DNA of 39,048 nt from an uncultured Alphaproteobacteria bacterium (lineage in GTDB: Bacteria; Pseudomonadota; Alphaproteobacteria; RF32; CAG-239), in assembly GCA_944389095.1 (NCBI GenBank), contig CALXLC010000014.1, forward strand, positions 1 to 39,048, in the 5' to 3' direction. The translations under genes and the position numbers were made by a program. This document shows, piece after piece, positions 17,060-26,867 of this stretch; the first letter of the stretch is position 1, and each line of letters opens with the position of its first letter. The notes beneath the pieces were generated by a model. That model had not been told where the DNA came from and made no database searches. It saw only the letters and a list, made by a program, of their open reading frames with translations.

Positions 17060-18865
17060 CTATACTTTTTTGTTTATTTTAAAGAGATTTATTTTATTAA
17101 ATAATCTTATACGATAAACTTTATTCTTTTGCGATATTCCAATTAGTGGAATAGAAAAGAATAGCTTAATTATTTTTTCGTTATCTGCTTTAATAACAGA
17201 ATACAAAGGTATTCCACAAAAGCTTATTTTTTCTTGTGAAATTCCCCAAAAACGTGGATACTTTTTTTTGAATAAATTTGTTATTTTTTTAGGAATAATA
17301 TTTTTACGAATCATATTCTCAAAATGTTTTTTAGAAACATATTTGGAATAATTTTTTTCATAGACCTTTATATAATCCAAAACACATTTTTCATAATTTT
17401 TTCCAGATATGCCATTCATCCGGTATGTGGCTATTTCAGCATCAACTTGTACAGCTTTTCTTTGTTGCAAATATAATCGAAGAATTAAATCATAATCTGC
17501 AGCTAACTTAAATTGAGTGTCAAATTTTTCTTTTAATAATACAGATTTTTTACAAAACATTGACTGATGAGAAAATGGCATAGAGTTAAGTACAAGACGC
17601 TCTAGTGGATAAAACATCAAAATTTTATTATTTTTCTCATCAAGCATTTTGACCGTACCAAAAGAAAAATCACTATTTGTTTCTTCTAGTCTTTTAACAG
17701 ATTCTGCAATAGCTGACAAATTATGATAAAAATCATCTGAGTTTAAAAATGCAATATATTTTCCTTTTGCCTTTTCAATCCCTTTGTTCATAGCATCATA
17801 GATGCCACTATCTTTTTCTGAAAAATATCTAATCCAACCTTTTTGCGCATATTTTTTCAATAAATTTATTGTTCCATCCGTTGATGCTCCATCAATAATA
17901 ATATGTTCAATATTTGGATATGTTTGACTATTAACAGATTTTAAATTCTCAATAAACGTCTGCTTTCTTTCATTTTGTATTAAATTGAATACTGGCGTTA
18001 CTATACTTACCAAAGGATAATAGCTGTTTTGTTTTATATCAATATTGATAACTTTTTCTTTAATGATATTTTTTTTGTTGTAGAATATATTATTAAGGCT
18101 GTATAATTTTTTTGTATTTTCACTATCATAATAAATAGTTAAATTCATTCCTTTTTTAAAAATCAAATCACATAGTCCACTACGTAATGAGTAGACATGA
18201 TTGCAGGATAACGCAAGGCTTATTACTTCTTCTAACGACATTGAGATATCATATGTTTCAGGGATTTGCTCTTCGCTATTATTCACATTTGAAATAATGA
18301 ACATACCTTTTTTTCTAATTTCTTTTGCTAAATTTTCCCAAAAAAACTTAGGAAGTTGTTTTATAGATTTTGCTTCAGGACAGAATAAAACTATTTTTTC
18401 CAAAGGAGCTATTTTTTCAATTTTATTTTTAAATTTTTGCTTCATCTTTGGATAGTAAATCGGTTTTTCAAAGTTTACACCTTTTTGCAACTCAAGAAAG
18501 TATCTATATAATTCAATAAAATTCATATTTAATTCATTGAATTTTTTTAGAATATTTTTTTTATTTTCTATAAATTCAGGATGAGCGACATAAGGTTTTC
18601 CTATTTCAGGAATCGGATGTTGCTTACCCAAAGTTAAAAATTCTTCTTTAAACCACTTTCTTTCAAACTTCAGCAGCGTATAATTTTTGATGCCATACAT
18701 TTTCATGACAATCTCGTGGGAAGGTTGGATGATAAAATGTATTTTTCCTTTATTTTTTTCTTCCCACGCTTTATGGAAGCCGCACAGCATCAGAGTATCT
18801 CCCAAACCATACGGCGAGATAAAATTATAACAATCCTTTTTGCAAAGTTTTTGATAATCGGTCAT
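17060..18865 (-). CDS. Fused glycosyltransferase: GT9-like N-terminal and GT2 C-terminal domains
   Basis: 601 residues. Residues 1-270 look like a GT9/heptosyltransferase-type GT-B fold (SPYGLGDTLMLCGFHKAW; later LALSCNHVYSLRSGLCDLI). From about 285 a GT2 domain begins: YPLVSIVTPVFN, EHIIIDGASTDGT, GKYIAFLNSDDF (metal-binding DD), then LAADYDLILRLYL. A basic C-terminal tail ends the protein. Such fusions would add two sugars in sequence to a surface glycan. The gene is very AT-rich and rich in Lys, Asn and Ile codons, unlike gmd or fcl just upstream. It starts 10 bp after the flavoprotein gene. Confidence 0.8.
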   Translation of the reverse strand: MTDYQKLCKKDCYNFISPYGLGDTLMLCGFHKAWEEKNKGKIHFIIQPSHEIVMKMYGIKNYTLLKFERKWFKEEFLTLGKQHPIPEIGKPYVAHPEFIENKKNILKKFNELNMNFIELYRYFLELQKGVNFEKPIYYPKMKQKFKNKIEKIAPLEKIVLFCPEAKSIKQLPKFFWENLAKEIRKKGMFIISNVNNSEEQIPETYDISMSLEEVISLALSCNHVYSLRSGLCDLIFKKGMNLTIYYDSENTKKLYSLNNIFYNKKNIIKEKVINIDIKQNSYYPLVSIVTPVFNLIQNERKQTFIENLKSVNSQTYPNIEHIIIDGASTDGTINLLKKYAQKGWIRYFSEKDSGIYDAMNKGIEKAKGKYIAFLNSDDFYHNLSAIAESVKRLEETNSDFSFGTVKMLDEKNNKILMFYPLERLVLNSMPFSHQSMFCKKSVLLKEKFDTQFKLAADYDLILRLYLQQRKAVQVDAEIATYRMNGISGKNYEKCVLDYIKVYEKNYSKYVSKKHFENMIRKNIIPKKITNLFKKKYPRFWGISQEKISFCGIPLYSVIKADNEKIIKLFFSIPLIGISQKNKVYRIRLFNKINLFKINKKV

Positions 18866-18875
18866 TCTTTTCTCA

Positions 18876-20105
18876 TTAGGCTTTCACGTTATTCACAAAT
18901 TTGATGGCTTCAAACATGGAGACATCGGCGTTCTGATACTGGTGTTGTCCCCAACGGCCAACGCCAAAGAGATTTTTATCTTTGTAATATGCCAAAATAT
19001 TTTTGATTGCCGACGCATGACCGATAACCGGTATCGGATACGCCGCTTTGGTTTCATAATGATAAATTTCTTTGCCGCCGACACAGCTTTCCTCTCCGTT
19101 ATAGCGTTTGACGTTTGTTTCAACATAAATGCCGTTTGGCTTGCTGTCCGCAGCAAAATTATGAATATAAAATTCGCGATGATAATTTCTGTCGATATCC
19201 GGAACATAGCGCCAATGCCAGTTGCAATCATAATCCTTCTCATACAGGGAGACGACTATTCTGTTATATTTGATTTTTGCAAAATCATCAGCTAACGCCG
19301 CCGGTCGTCCCAAAGCCTCAAACAAATCATTCCACGGCGAGGTGTTAATTACATTTTTTGCCGTATATTTATCATTCACCAGCCAACTGCCGTCATTCTG
19401 ACGAACCAGTTTGGTTACCGGCGTGTTGAGAACAACATTTTCTTTTTCATCTGCATACAAGGCATCAAATATTCTTTGAAATCCGCCTTTTTTCGGATAA
19501 TAAAAATTAATATGCGCCGGAAACTTGTTAACATCCTGTTTTCGCTCCAGACAATATTGCAGAACTTCTTCGACGTTAACGCGGGGAATTTTATACAACC
19601 AATCCACATCCATATCATGAGGTTCTACACCCCACAATTTGCTGTTGTACGGTATCATATAAGTGTCGCATATTTTATCCCCCAGTTTCCACCGTATCCA
19701 TTCTTCATAATTTTTGGGCTCCGGCGCACCAAGAGCTTCTCCGTTTCGGACAACGGAAATAATATATTCTATCTGCTGCTTTAACGGAAGCTGCCATAAA
19801 TTTGATTCAACGGGATAATCTATGGTTGTTTCACCCAACTTGAGTTTTGATACCCGCGGAATAAAATTAAATTCACTCTCCGGAATATATTTGAACACAT
19901 AATCAAACACTTCCTGATGTTTGGTGTGGAAAAAATGGCCCCCGCCTATATCCAGCTGATGTCCGTTGATGTTTTTGGTGGTGCACAGACCGCCGGCTTC
20001 TGCCTGTGCCTCAAGAACAATCACATTTTTGATGCCTTTTTCTTTAAGCTTTTTACAGAGGGTGATGCCGGTAACGCCACCGCCGATAATCAGATATTCA
20101 TACAT
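18876..20105 (-). CDS. FAD-dependent UDP-galactopyranose mutase-like protein
   Basis: 409 residues. The N-terminal dinucleotide motif is IIGGGVTGITLCKKL, with EAQAEAGGLCTT after it. DIGGGHFFHTKHQEVFDYV and the mid-region MIPYNSKLWGVEP fit the UGM / protoporphyrinogen-oxidase-like flavoprotein group. C-terminal GVGRWGQHQYQNADVSM holds the FAD-contacting end. True UGMs make UDP-galactofuranose for surface glycans; whether this one has that substrate cannot be told by eye. AGGAG lies 7 nt upstream of the start. Part of the polysaccharide operon. Confidence 0.75.
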   Translation of the reverse strand: MYEYLIIGGGVTGITLCKKLKEKGIKNVIVLEAQAEAGGLCTTKNINGHQLDIGGGHFFHTKHQEVFDYVFKYIPESEFNFIPRVSKLKLGETTIDYPVESNLWQLPLKQQIEYIISVVRNGEALGAPEPKNYEEWIRWKLGDKICDTYMIPYNSKLWGVEPHDMDVDWLYKIPRVNVEEVLQYCLERKQDVNKFPAHINFYYPKKGGFQRIFDALYADEKENVVLNTPVTKLVRQNDGSWLVNDKYTAKNVINTSPWNDLFEALGRPAALADDFAKIKYNRIVVSLYEKDYDCNWHWRYVPDIDRNYHREFYIHNFAADSKPNGIYVETNVKRYNGEESCVGGKEIYHYETKAAYPIPVIGHASAIKNILAYYKDKNLFGVGRWGQHQYQNADVSMFEAIKFVNNVKA

Positions 20106-20108
20106 TTT

Positions 20109-21167
20109 TCAGCTCCTATACCATTCATAAAAAGATTTGATGCCGTCATTAAGATTGATTTTAGGCTGCCAGCCGAGAGATTTGATGCGCGTGGCATCCA
20201 TTTGCTTGCGCGGCGTGCCGTTGGGTTTGCTGCGGTCATATTCGATTGTTCCCTCAAAGCCGACTATCTTTTGTACAAGTTCAAATAATTCCTTCAGCCT
20301 GATATCGGTTCCGTCGGTGATATTTACAAACTCACCGATTTCTTCATAATCTTTGTTTTCCATAAGATAAACGCATGCATCCGCCAAATCGTCCGAACTC
20401 ATTAATTCCCGGTATACGGAACCGTCTCCCCAGACAACAACTTTATTCCGATATGCTCCGACTGCATTTAAGGCTTTTTCTACGGAGGTTGTATCCTTCA
20501 AATCAAGCGTTTCATCCAGCCCCCAGCCCAACTTATATTTTTGCAGATCCGCACGGATAGCTGCCCAGTCTTCCCGGCTCAGCAGTTTTGCCAAATGAAA
20601 CCGACGCATTATCATCGGAAGCAGATGCGCCGTTTCCATATTAAAATTATCCCCTATGCCGTACTGATTGGTCGGCATCACCGAAATATAATTTGTTCCG
20701 TATTGCTGGTTGTAATACTGACACAGTTTTATTGCCGCTATTTTGGCCAGGGCGTATGCCTCGTTAGTCTTTTCCAATGACGAAGTCAGCAAACACTCTT
20801 CTTTCATCGGCTGAGGCGCAAGACGCGGATAGATACACGATGACCCCAAATTCAACAGCTTTTTGACACCGCTGTGATACGCGCTGTCTATAATATTGCC
20901 CGATATCATTAAGTTTTTATAAATAAACTCTGCCGGATAGGTCTGGTTGGCCATAATGCCGCCAACTTTCGCTGCCGACAGAAACACATATTCAGGACGT
21001 TCTGTCTCAAAAAAACGGCGCGTCGCATCCTGATTGGTTAAATCCAGTTCTTTATGGCTGCGTGTAACAATATTATTATACCCGAGAGACTGCAATTTGC
21101 GCAGAATGGCAGATCCCACCAATCCCCGGTGTCCGGCAACATATATTTTTGAATCCTTTCTCATCAT
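20109..21167 (-). CDS. fcl: GDP-L-fucose synthase
   Basis: 352 residues. The start is the ATG at 21167 with AGAGG upstream, one base after the gmd stop; the frame stays open to 21374 inside gmd but that part is not homologous. SDR-type epimerase/reductase with NADP-binding VAGHRGLVGSAI, catalytic Ser-Tyr-Lys (GSSCIYP, then NEAYALAKIAA) and the family segment PTNQYGIGDNF. It converts GDP-4-keto-6-deoxy-mannose from Gmd to GDP-L-fucose. An insert of about 30 residues after the MIMRRFH region makes it longer than the E. coli enzyme, as in other long-form homologues. Confidence 0.95.
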   Translation of the reverse strand: MMRKDSKIYVAGHRGLVGSAILRKLQSLGYNNIVTRSHKELDLTNQDATRRFFETERPEYVFLSAAKVGGIMANQTYPAEFIYKNLMISGNIIDSAYHSGVKKLLNLGSSCIYPRLAPQPMKEECLLTSSLEKTNEAYALAKIAAIKLCQYYNQQYGTNYISVMPTNQYGIGDNFNMETAHLLPMIMRRFHLAKLLSREDWAAIRADLQKYKLGWGLDETLDLKDTTSVEKALNAVGAYRNKVVVWGDGSVYRELMSSDDLADACVYLMENKDYEEIGEFVNITDGTDIRLKELFELVQKIVGFEGTIEYDRSKPNGTPRKQMDATRIKSLGWQPKINLNDGIKSFYEWYRS

Positions 21168-21168
21168 T

Positions 21169-22242
21169 TTACGCCTCTTTAAGCAGAGGAATATCAAAAC
21201 CATTATCACGCAGAACTTTTTGCTGACGGGCAAGCTTGAGGTCTTCCTCGACCATTTCTTTCGCCAACGCCGCCAAATCGTACTTCGGTTTCCATCCCAG
21301 AACTTTTCTTGCCTTGCTCGAATCGCCAAGCAGCAAATCAACTTCCGCCGGACGGAAATATTTCGGATTGACACGTACCAATACCTTGCCTGTCGCTTTC
21401 TCTACGCCTTCCTCATTTACTCCCTGTCCGCGCCACTCAAGCTCCAGGCCAAGCTCCTTAAATACAAGACTGCAAAAATCTCTTATCGACGTCGTCGTCC
21501 CCGTCGCCAGCACATAGTCATCAGCCTTCTCTTGCTGCAATATCCTCCACATTCCTTCGACATAGTCTCTGGCGTGGCCCCAATCCCGTTTCGCATCCAG
21601 ATTTCCCAGTTCCAATACATCTTGAAGCCCTTCTTTTATCCGCGTCGCCGCCAGCGTTATCTTCCGGGTCACAAACGTTTCTCCCCGACGCGGGCTCTCA
21701 TGGTTAAACAATATCCCGTTGCAGGCATATATTCCAAAACTCTCCCGGTAATTTACGCAAATCCAATACCCGTATAACTTTGCTACCGCATACGGCGACC
21801 GCGGATAAAACGGCGTCTTCTCGTTCTGGACTGGTTCTTGTATCAATCCATACAATTCCGATGTCGATGCCTGGTAAAACTTTGTCTTCTTCTCCAGTCC
21901 GTTTATTCTTATTGCTTCCAAAAATCTCAGCGTGCCCAGCGCATCACTGTCCGCCGTATATTCCGGGCAATCCCATGACACTTTCACATGCGACTGGGCC
22001 GCCAGGTTATATATCTCATCCGGCTCAATCTCCTTCACAAGACGCGTCAGATTGCTGCTGTCACTCAAATCTCCAAAATGAAGATGAAGCCTCTCGTTCC
22101 CCTGCAGATGCGCTATCCGTCCCGTGTTAAAACTTGAGCTCCTTCTCACCAGCCCGTGTACTTCATATCCCTTCTCCAGCAGCAACTCCGCCAAATAACT
22201 TCCGTCCTGTCCGGTTATCCCGCTGATTAGACCTACTTTCAT
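21169..22242 (-). CDS. gmd: GDP-mannose 4,6-dehydratase
   Basis: 357 residues. NADP-binding [18 protein letters not shown], then RRSSSFNT, the Thr/Ser and YxxxK catalytic residues in STSELYG and [15 protein letters not shown], and the [10 protein letters not shown] segment are all diagnostic. It makes GDP-4-keto-6-deoxy-mannose, which fcl downstream turns into GDP-L-fucose. The start overlaps the stop of the GT2 gene by 4 bp (ATGA), a sign of translational coupling. Confidence 0.97.
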   Translation of the reverse strand: MKVGLISGITGQDGSYLAELLLEKGYEVHGLVRRSSSFNTGRIAHLQGNERLHLHFGDLSDSSNLTRLVKEIEPDEIYNLAAQSHVKVSWDCPEYTADSDALGTLRFLEAIRINGLEKKTKFYQASTSELYGLIQEPVQNEKTPFYPRSPYAVAKLYGYWICVNYRESFGIYACNGILFNHESPRRGETFVTRKITLAATRIKEGLQDVLELGNLDAKRDWGHARDYVEGMWRILQQEKADDYVLATGTTTSIRDFCSLVFKELGLELEWRGQGVNEEGVEKATGKVLVRVNPKYFRPAEVDLLLGDSSKARKVLGWKPKYDLAALAKEMVEEDLKLARQQKVLRDNGFDIPLLKEA

Positions 22243-23153
22243 CTCTTCTCTTCCTTTATTATGTGAATTCCAAATAATATTATTCGTCTTTTGCCTTTGC
22301 GCGTGCGGACATCAAAAATTTCTTTTCTTTTGGACTGCACGTAATGGCGAAAATTTATCAGTTTAAACTTTATCCGTTCCTTCAACGACTGTTTTCTTAC
22401 ATGTTTCTCCAATATTCCGAACGGTACCCACTGCTCTCTCATATATTTTACGGTATCCGAAAGACTGATTTTATCTCCGTAATGCTTTTGGTGAACCAAC
22501 CAGGTTTCATGTTGGACCATCTTCGTGTCCGTTGTCGAAACGCCTCCTTCCCGAAATGCCGCAAAACGTTCCGCAAGCCTTACATACCCGGCTCCGCTTT
22601 CTACACTCCTCAACACAAAGTCATAATCTCCGCTTATGCGGAAACTCTCGTCAAAAAAGCCGGCGCGCTCAAATAAATCCTTCCGACAAATCATTCCCTG
22701 ATGACACAAACTCATAACGCTGAAAAGCGGATATATATCTGACCGGCGAACCTTTATCTCTCCGGTTTTTCTGATAAAATCAACATCAGAGTATCCAAAG
22801 TCGGCTCCTGAGGTCTCCATTACTGAAATTGCTTTTTCCAATCCCGTTTCGTTAATGAAATAGTCGTCTGAATTCAGAAATATGATGTATTTGCCCGTCG
22901 CATGATTTATTCCGTGGTTCATCCCTTCGGCTATGCCTTTATCCGCTTCTTCTATAAACGCTATTCCCCGCTCCTTCAAAAACTCCTGTGTTCCGTCCGT
23001 TGAACCGCCGTCTATTACTACATGTTCCAAGTTCTCGTATTTTTGTTTCCTTACGGAATTTACACACTCAAAAAAATAATCCTCACGGCCGTTGTCCCGC
23101 AGATTTTTTATAATCGTTATAACGCTTACTCTAGGAAGCCCGTTTGGCCGCAT
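22239..23153 (-). CDS. Glycosyltransferase family 2
   Basis: 304 residues. [13 protein letters not shown] at the start, [11 protein letters not shown], and the metal-binding FLNSDDYF are typical GT2-A motifs; [11 protein letters not shown] matches the acceptor-side ED/D region. A basic C-terminal tail follows, with no membrane helix. The start ATG has GAGAGAGGG just upstream and lies 23 bp inside the end of the nucleotidyltransferase gene. It likely transfers a sugar in the O-antigen or capsule made by this operon. Confidence 0.88.
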   Translation of the reverse strand: MRPNGLPRVSVITIIKNLRDNGREDYFFECVNSVRKQKYENLEHVVIDGGSTDGTQEFLKERGIAFIEEADKGIAEGMNHGINHATGKYIIFLNSDDYFINETGLEKAISVMETSGADFGYSDVDFIRKTGEIKVRRSDIYPLFSVMSLCHQGMICRKDLFERAGFFDESFRISGDYDFVLRSVESGAGYVRLAERFAAFREGGVSTTDTKMVQHETWLVHQKHYGDKISLSDTVKYMREQWVPFGILEKHVRKQSLKERIKFKLINFRHYVQSKRKEIFDVRTRKGKRRIILFGIHIIKEEKR

Positions 23154-23583
23154 TTCCCTCTCTCCAATCTCTCAACAACCAGGACGAACTGTTGGCTTTG
23201 TCCGCCCCGCCTACTCCAAAAGCCAGCTTTACATCATATTGTTGACAGACCGCCGTCTCCGGAATGTTCTCCCGCGTCCGGTCCCCGCCGTTCGCAAATA
23301 CCAATTCCGCTTCCGGATACGCTTCCCTTACTCTCCTTATCCCGTCACTCGCCGTGTTGTCGCCGTCATCAAAACCTATAACCGCCTCTACTCCCTTCAA
23401 ATTCTCGCAAATCACTTTACGCGTTTCGTAACTCATAAAGTTCTTCCCCTTCTTCCGGCACAGCCATGCGTCCGAATTCAGCAATACTATCACTCCGTCG
23501 CTCTCTTCCCGGCTCGACTTTATCAACGATATGTGACCTTCGTGCAACGGATCAAACCCTCCGCTTACTATGTAATACTTCAT
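23131..23583 (-). CDS. Cytidylyltransferase-like nucleotidyltransferase
   Basis: About 150 residues. It has the nucleotidyltransferase HxGH-type motif in SGGFDPLHEGHISLI, and NSDAWLCRKKG and VFANGGDRTRENIPE, the latter resembling the adenylyl-/cytidylyl-transferases of heptose or glycerol phosphates. The ATG at 23583 is chosen (AAGGA 11 nt upstream); a GTG at 23592 lies too near that site. First gene of the polysaccharide operon, so it may activate an unusual sugar or polyol. The exact substrate is open. Confidence 0.8.
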   Translation of the reverse strand: MKYYIVSGGFDPLHEGHISLIKSSREESDGVIVLLNSDAWLCRKKGKNFMSYETRKVICENLKGVEAVIGFDDGDNTASDGIRRVREAYPEAELVFANGGDRTRENIPETAVCQQYDVKLAFGVGGADKANSSSWLLRDWREGNAAKRAS

Positions 23584-23617
23584 CACAAACACTGTCCTTT
23601 ATCAAAAATTTCCTAAA

Positions 23618-23640
23618 AAAAACGCCGCCCGAAGGCGGCG
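23618..23640 (-). terminator. Rho-independent terminator just upstream of the polysaccharide operon
   Basis: CGCCGCC, CGAA tetraloop, GGCGGCG, followed on the minus strand by eight T. It ends only about 32 bp before the first start codon at 23583, so it is either an attenuator or the end of a separate small RNA. Confidence 0.85.
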
Positions 23641-23880
23641 AAGATGACATCTTTCCTGCGTACGGGTATAGTTCGCGCACGCCTGAGTTGTTTCAGCGTT
23701 GCGCAAATAGTCCCATCTTTATTCCTATAGTGGTCCCTATAGAAGTTCAGCAGGAATAAATTTTTTAACAACAAAGTAAGAAAAACTGTGTCGTTAATGA
23801 TAGCTTGTCACGGCTTCGTACCTTTCAGGTACCTATACAGAATCTCTGTATAGTGCTTTGAGGCTAGTTCATAAAAATGA
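23641..23880 (-). ncRNA. Structured leader or small RNA (unassigned)
   Basis: No coding frame, but dense inverted repeats on the minus strand: CTATACAG/CTGTATAG around a 5-nt loop, GTACC/GGTAC, TATTCCT/AGGAATA, and GCGCAACGC/GCGTGCGC. It is followed at once by the strong terminator at 23618-23640. This fits either a stable ncRNA or a 5' leader controlling the polysaccharide genes. I could not match it to tmRNA, RNase P RNA, SRP RNA or a riboswitch I know; 6S RNA cannot be ruled out. Boundaries are approximate. Confidence 0.45.
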
Positions 23881-24031
23881 ATTTTGCAAGCTTTATTTGG
23901 ACATATTGTGTTTATCTTAAAAAAAATAAACTTTTAGATGTGCTTTGTTTTATCAATACATTGTTATTGACTGGCTTTTTATTTGTGTTATTTATAGCTC
24001 ATTCTTTCTTATAACCGGACGGAGACGTATC

Positions 24032-24628
24032 ATGTTGGAACATTTTAACTGGCAGCAGTTTATCAGCTCGTTTTTTGTTTTGTTTGCGGTGATTGACATC
24101 ACCGGCTCTATTCCGGTTATTTTGGCGCTAAAGAAAAGAGGCAAAAAAATCAACGCGGGCAAAGCTACTCTGTTGGCTTTAGTTATGTTTCTTATTTTCT
24201 TTTATGTCGGGGAAGCTTTCCTGAATCTGTTTAATGTTGACATCTCTTCGTTTGCCGTGGCCGGCTCGCTGATTATTTTTGTTATTGCTATGGAAATGAT
24301 TTTGGATATTGAAATTTTTAAAGATCCGGAAGATGCTCCCAAAGATGCAACTTTTGTTCCGGTGGTGTTTCCGCTGATTGCGGGAGCCGGGGCCCTGACG
24401 ACTCTGCTGTCAATTCGGGCTCAGTATGATGATTTGAACATTTTGCTGGCCGTTTTTTGCAATATGTTTTTGGTTTATCTGGTTTTGAAACTCACTAAAA
24501 GGCTTCAGACCGTTCTTAAACCCGGTTTTATTTATATGCTGCAAAAATTTTTCGGAATCATTCTGTTGGCGATTTCGGTCAAATTGTTTACCACCAACCT
24601 CACACATCTGATTGAAGCAATTTTATAA
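24032..24628 (+). CDS. MarC family integral membrane protein
   Basis: 198 residues from the ATG at 24032, with GGAG 7 nt upstream; earlier in-frame ATGs lack a site. About six hydrophobic segments, with the family features FFVLFAVIDITGSIPVILAL at the start and FPLIAGAGALTTLLS in the middle. MarC proteins (UPF0056) are inner-membrane proteins of unknown transport role; no antibiotic role should be assumed. Ends in a 6-bp overlap with convergent radC. Confidence 0.9.
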   Translation: MLEHFNWQQFISSFFVLFAVIDITGSIPVILALKKRGKKINAGKATLLALVMFLIFFYVGEAFLNLFNVDISSFAVAGSLIIFVIAMEMILDIEIFKDPEDAPKDATFVPVVFPLIAGAGALTTLLSIRAQYDDLNILLAVFCNMFLVYLVLKLTKRLQTVLKPGFIYMLQKFFGIILLAISVKLFTTNLTHLIEAIL

Positions 24629-25327
24629 ATTTTTTAAGTCTATGTGTTCGGCAAAGCTGTAACAGCTGCTGCGGCTGATTATCAAATGATCCAGCAAGGT
24701 TATATTTACCAGCCTGCACGCCCTGGCGACGGCTTTGGTCATTTCTATATCTGCTTTGGACGGCGTCGTATCTCCGGAAGGATGGTTGTGCACCATAATA
24801 ATTGCCGCCGCTTTTTGCTCCATGGCGGATTTTATGACTTCCCGCGGATGAATCGACACGCTGTTAATCGTGCCTTTCTGCATGGTCTCCTCGCCTATAA
24901 GGCGTAGTTTGGTGTTCAGATAAATAATCCGGAATTCTTCGATATCTCCGTATGCCATTGCCGAACGGCAATAATCCACCAGCGAATCAAAACTGTTGAT
25001 TACCGGCGCATCGTCCGCATTAAGGTTTTGCCATGATGTCCGCAGGGCTGCGGCTTTAATCAGTTTGAGCATGGTTATGGTGTTTTCCTTGACACCTTCG
25101 ACTGCCGCCAGTTCATTTTGCGACGCATTGACAACACCGGCGAAGCTGCCAAACTTTTTTATCAGGGTTTTGGCCAGGGGTTTAACATCCCTACGCGGAA
25201 TCGCCATGGTCAACGCCAGCTCCAAAAGCTCATAATCGGCCATGTCTTTTCCTTCGCCCAGCAAAAAACGCCGACGAATACGCTGGCGATGTCCGAGATA
25301 GTCCGGCCGGGCTGATATGTCCTCCAT
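24623..25327 (-). CDS. radC: RadC family JAB/MPN domain protein
   Basis: 234 residues. An N-terminal helix-hairpin-helix-like part (YELLELALTMAIPRRDVKPLAK) precedes the JAMM metal site MVHNHPSGDTTPSKAD with its Glu partner upstream. The start ATG at 25327 follows AGGA by 8 nt; a TTG one codon earlier is in frame. The family's role in repair is unproven despite its name. Runs in the same direction as map upstream, 21 bp apart. Confidence 0.95.
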   Translation of the reverse strand: MEDISARPDYLGHRQRIRRRFLLGEGKDMADYELLELALTMAIPRRDVKPLAKTLIKKFGSFAGVVNASQNELAAVEGVKENTITMLKLIKAAALRTSWQNLNADDAPVINSFDSLVDYCRSAMAYGDIEEFRIIYLNTKLRLIGEETMQKGTINSVSIHPREVIKSAMEQKAAAIIMVHNHPSGDTTPSKADIEMTKAVARACRLVNITLLDHLIISRSSCYSFAEHIDLKNL

Positions 25328-25348
25328 CAAAGCAGTCCTTTACAAATT

Positions 25349-26155
25349 TTATAACTTATACGGCGGCTTGTCTAAGCCTTTGGGGGAATAGGTAAACACC
25401 TCATATCCGTCTTTGGTGACCGCCAGCGAATGCTCAAACTGGGCGGACAGGCTTTTGTCTCTGGTAACGGATGTCCAGCCGTCTTTTAGGATAATGCCGT
25501 CGGGTTTGCCGATATTAATCATCGGTTCTATGGTGAAAAACATCCCTTCTTCCATAACCGGTCCGGTTCCTTTGCGGCCGCAGTGCATAACATTCGGCGC
25601 ATCGTGGAAGACCGTTCCCAACCCATGGCCGCAAAACATATCGACGACGGAATAACCGTATTTATGCGCATATTCTTCGATTACAGCGCCGATATCCCCA
25701 AAATGAGCACCGGGACGGACGACATCTATCCCGCGCATCAGGCATTCATAAGTCACATCGCACAGTCTGGTTGCCTTCAGTTTTGGTTTTCCGGCATAAT
25801 ACATGCGGCTGGTATCGCCATACCATCCGTCCAGAATGACCGTGACGTCAATATTCAGAATATCGCCGTCCGCCAACTTGCGTTCATAGCTGGGAATGCC
25901 GTGGCAAATAACATGATTGATGGAAATGCAAAGCGTTTTGGGATAGCCGCGATATCCGAGGCAGGCCGGGACGGCTCCGTGGCTGACAATAAATTCCCGG
26001 CACAAATCATCCAATTCTCCTGTAGAAACGCCGACCTGCACATAAGGCGTCAAATAATCCAGACACTCGGCTGCCAGACGGCCGGCCTTGCGCATTTTTT
26101 CAAAATCTTCCTTGTCATCATGAATAACGATGCCGTCTTTTCTTTTATAAGCCAC
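25349..26155 (-). CDS. map: Type I methionine aminopeptidase
   Basis: 268 residues starting at GTG, with GAGG 6 nt upstream. It removes N-terminal Met from nascent proteins. The di-metal ligands are the Asp in LNIDVTV, Asp in GDTSRMYY, His in FCGHGLG, Glu in FTIEPMIN and Glu in AQFEHS. Length is usual for type I enzymes. It follows sfsA on the same strand by 16 bp and precedes radC, a common alphaproteobacterial neighbourhood. Confidence 0.97.
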   Translation of the reverse strand: MAYKRKDGIVIHDDKEDFEKMRKAGRLAAECLDYLTPYVQVGVSTGELDDLCREFIVSHGAVPACLGYRGYPKTLCISINHVICHGIPSYERKLADGDILNIDVTVILDGWYGDTSRMYYAGKPKLKATRLCDVTYECLMRGIDVVRPGAHFGDIGAVIEEYAHKYGYSVVDMFCGHGLGTVFHDAPNVMHCGRKGTGPVMEEGMFFTIEPMINIGKPDGIILKDGWTSVTRDKSLSAQFEHSLAVTKDGYEVFTYSPKGLDKPPYKL

Positions 26156-26171
26156 AATAAACCTCGGTTCA

Positions 26172-26867
26172 CTAATAAATTATTTTCATTTTACGGGCTA
26201 TTGATACACTTTTTTTATCAAGAATGCAACCATAACAAACAAAATTTAAGCCTTTTTTTGCCTCGTCAAAAATTTTGGCGGCGGCTATCGGGTCAAGATT
26301 CCAGCTGAATTTTGCCTCAACGCTGTCTTGCCGGGGTACCAGCATAAAAACACAGGTCTGATGTCCTTCGTCCCGCAGTTTTTCCATTTCTTCAAACATT
26401 TCCATTTCAAAAAAATTGATGCCGGCCGGAAAGACCGAATATCCCGCCGTTTTGTTATAGACATCCTCAATAAAAACAAAACACTTTTCTCCGGCGTTGC
26501 TGCTCAGCTCAAAGTCAACATGCTGCAAATGGTCGTCCGGCTCAATTTCGCGACAGTTTTCATAGCGGCCGAACTCTTTAAGCACCCCGTTTTCGAAAGC
26601 TTCCTGAAACAATTTGCGGTTGGCGGAGGGATTAACAAAAATCAGCCCCTCATCCAAATTCAGGTATTCCAGCTCATATCGCACCTTGCGCAAATTTCCG
26701 GGTGCGCGGCGGACAAAGACTTCGGTTCCGGCTTTGCAAAGCGCCGCGGCTTCCGAGGAGGCACAGAACACGGCCGCCGGCGAATCGTCATCCAGCCTGA
26801 CGTCAATCAGCAGGCTGTTATAACAGGAAACCACCCGTCCTTTATAAAGCAAGTCCTCAATTATCAA
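26172..26867 (-). CDS. sfsA: SfsA family protein (DNA/RNA nuclease SfsA)
   Basis: 231 residues. The start appears to be TTG, with GGAG 7 nt upstream. N-terminal YKGRVVSCYNSLLIDVRL followed by APGNLRKVRYELEYL is the SfsA pattern, and FIEDVYN..GYSVFPAG sits where the family has its conserved VKSVT-A-FPDA stretch. Later FMLVPRQDSVEAKFSWNLDP matches the QR..D..F.P.D..DP segment. Historically linked to maltose regulation; a nuclease fold is accepted. Several conserved core residues differ from E. coli SfsA, so activity is not assured. First gene of sfsA-map-radC. Confidence 0.8.
   Translation of the reverse strand: MIIEDLLYKGRVVSCYNSLLIDVRLDDDSPAAVFCASSEAAALCKAGTEVFVRRAPGNLRKVRYELEYLNLDEGLIFVNPSANRKLFQEAFENGVLKEFGRYENCREIEPDDHLQHVDFELSSNAGEKCFVFIEDVYNKTAGYSVFPAGINFFEMEMFEEMEKLRDEGHQTCVFMLVPRQDSVEAKFSWNLDPIAAAKIFDEAKKGLNFVCYGCILDKKSVSIARKMKIIY

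Noticed and set aside
21168..21374. N-terminal extension of GDP-L-fucose synthase
   Set aside because: Lies wholly inside gmd and has no family similarity; the ATG at 21167 with AGAGG is the better start.
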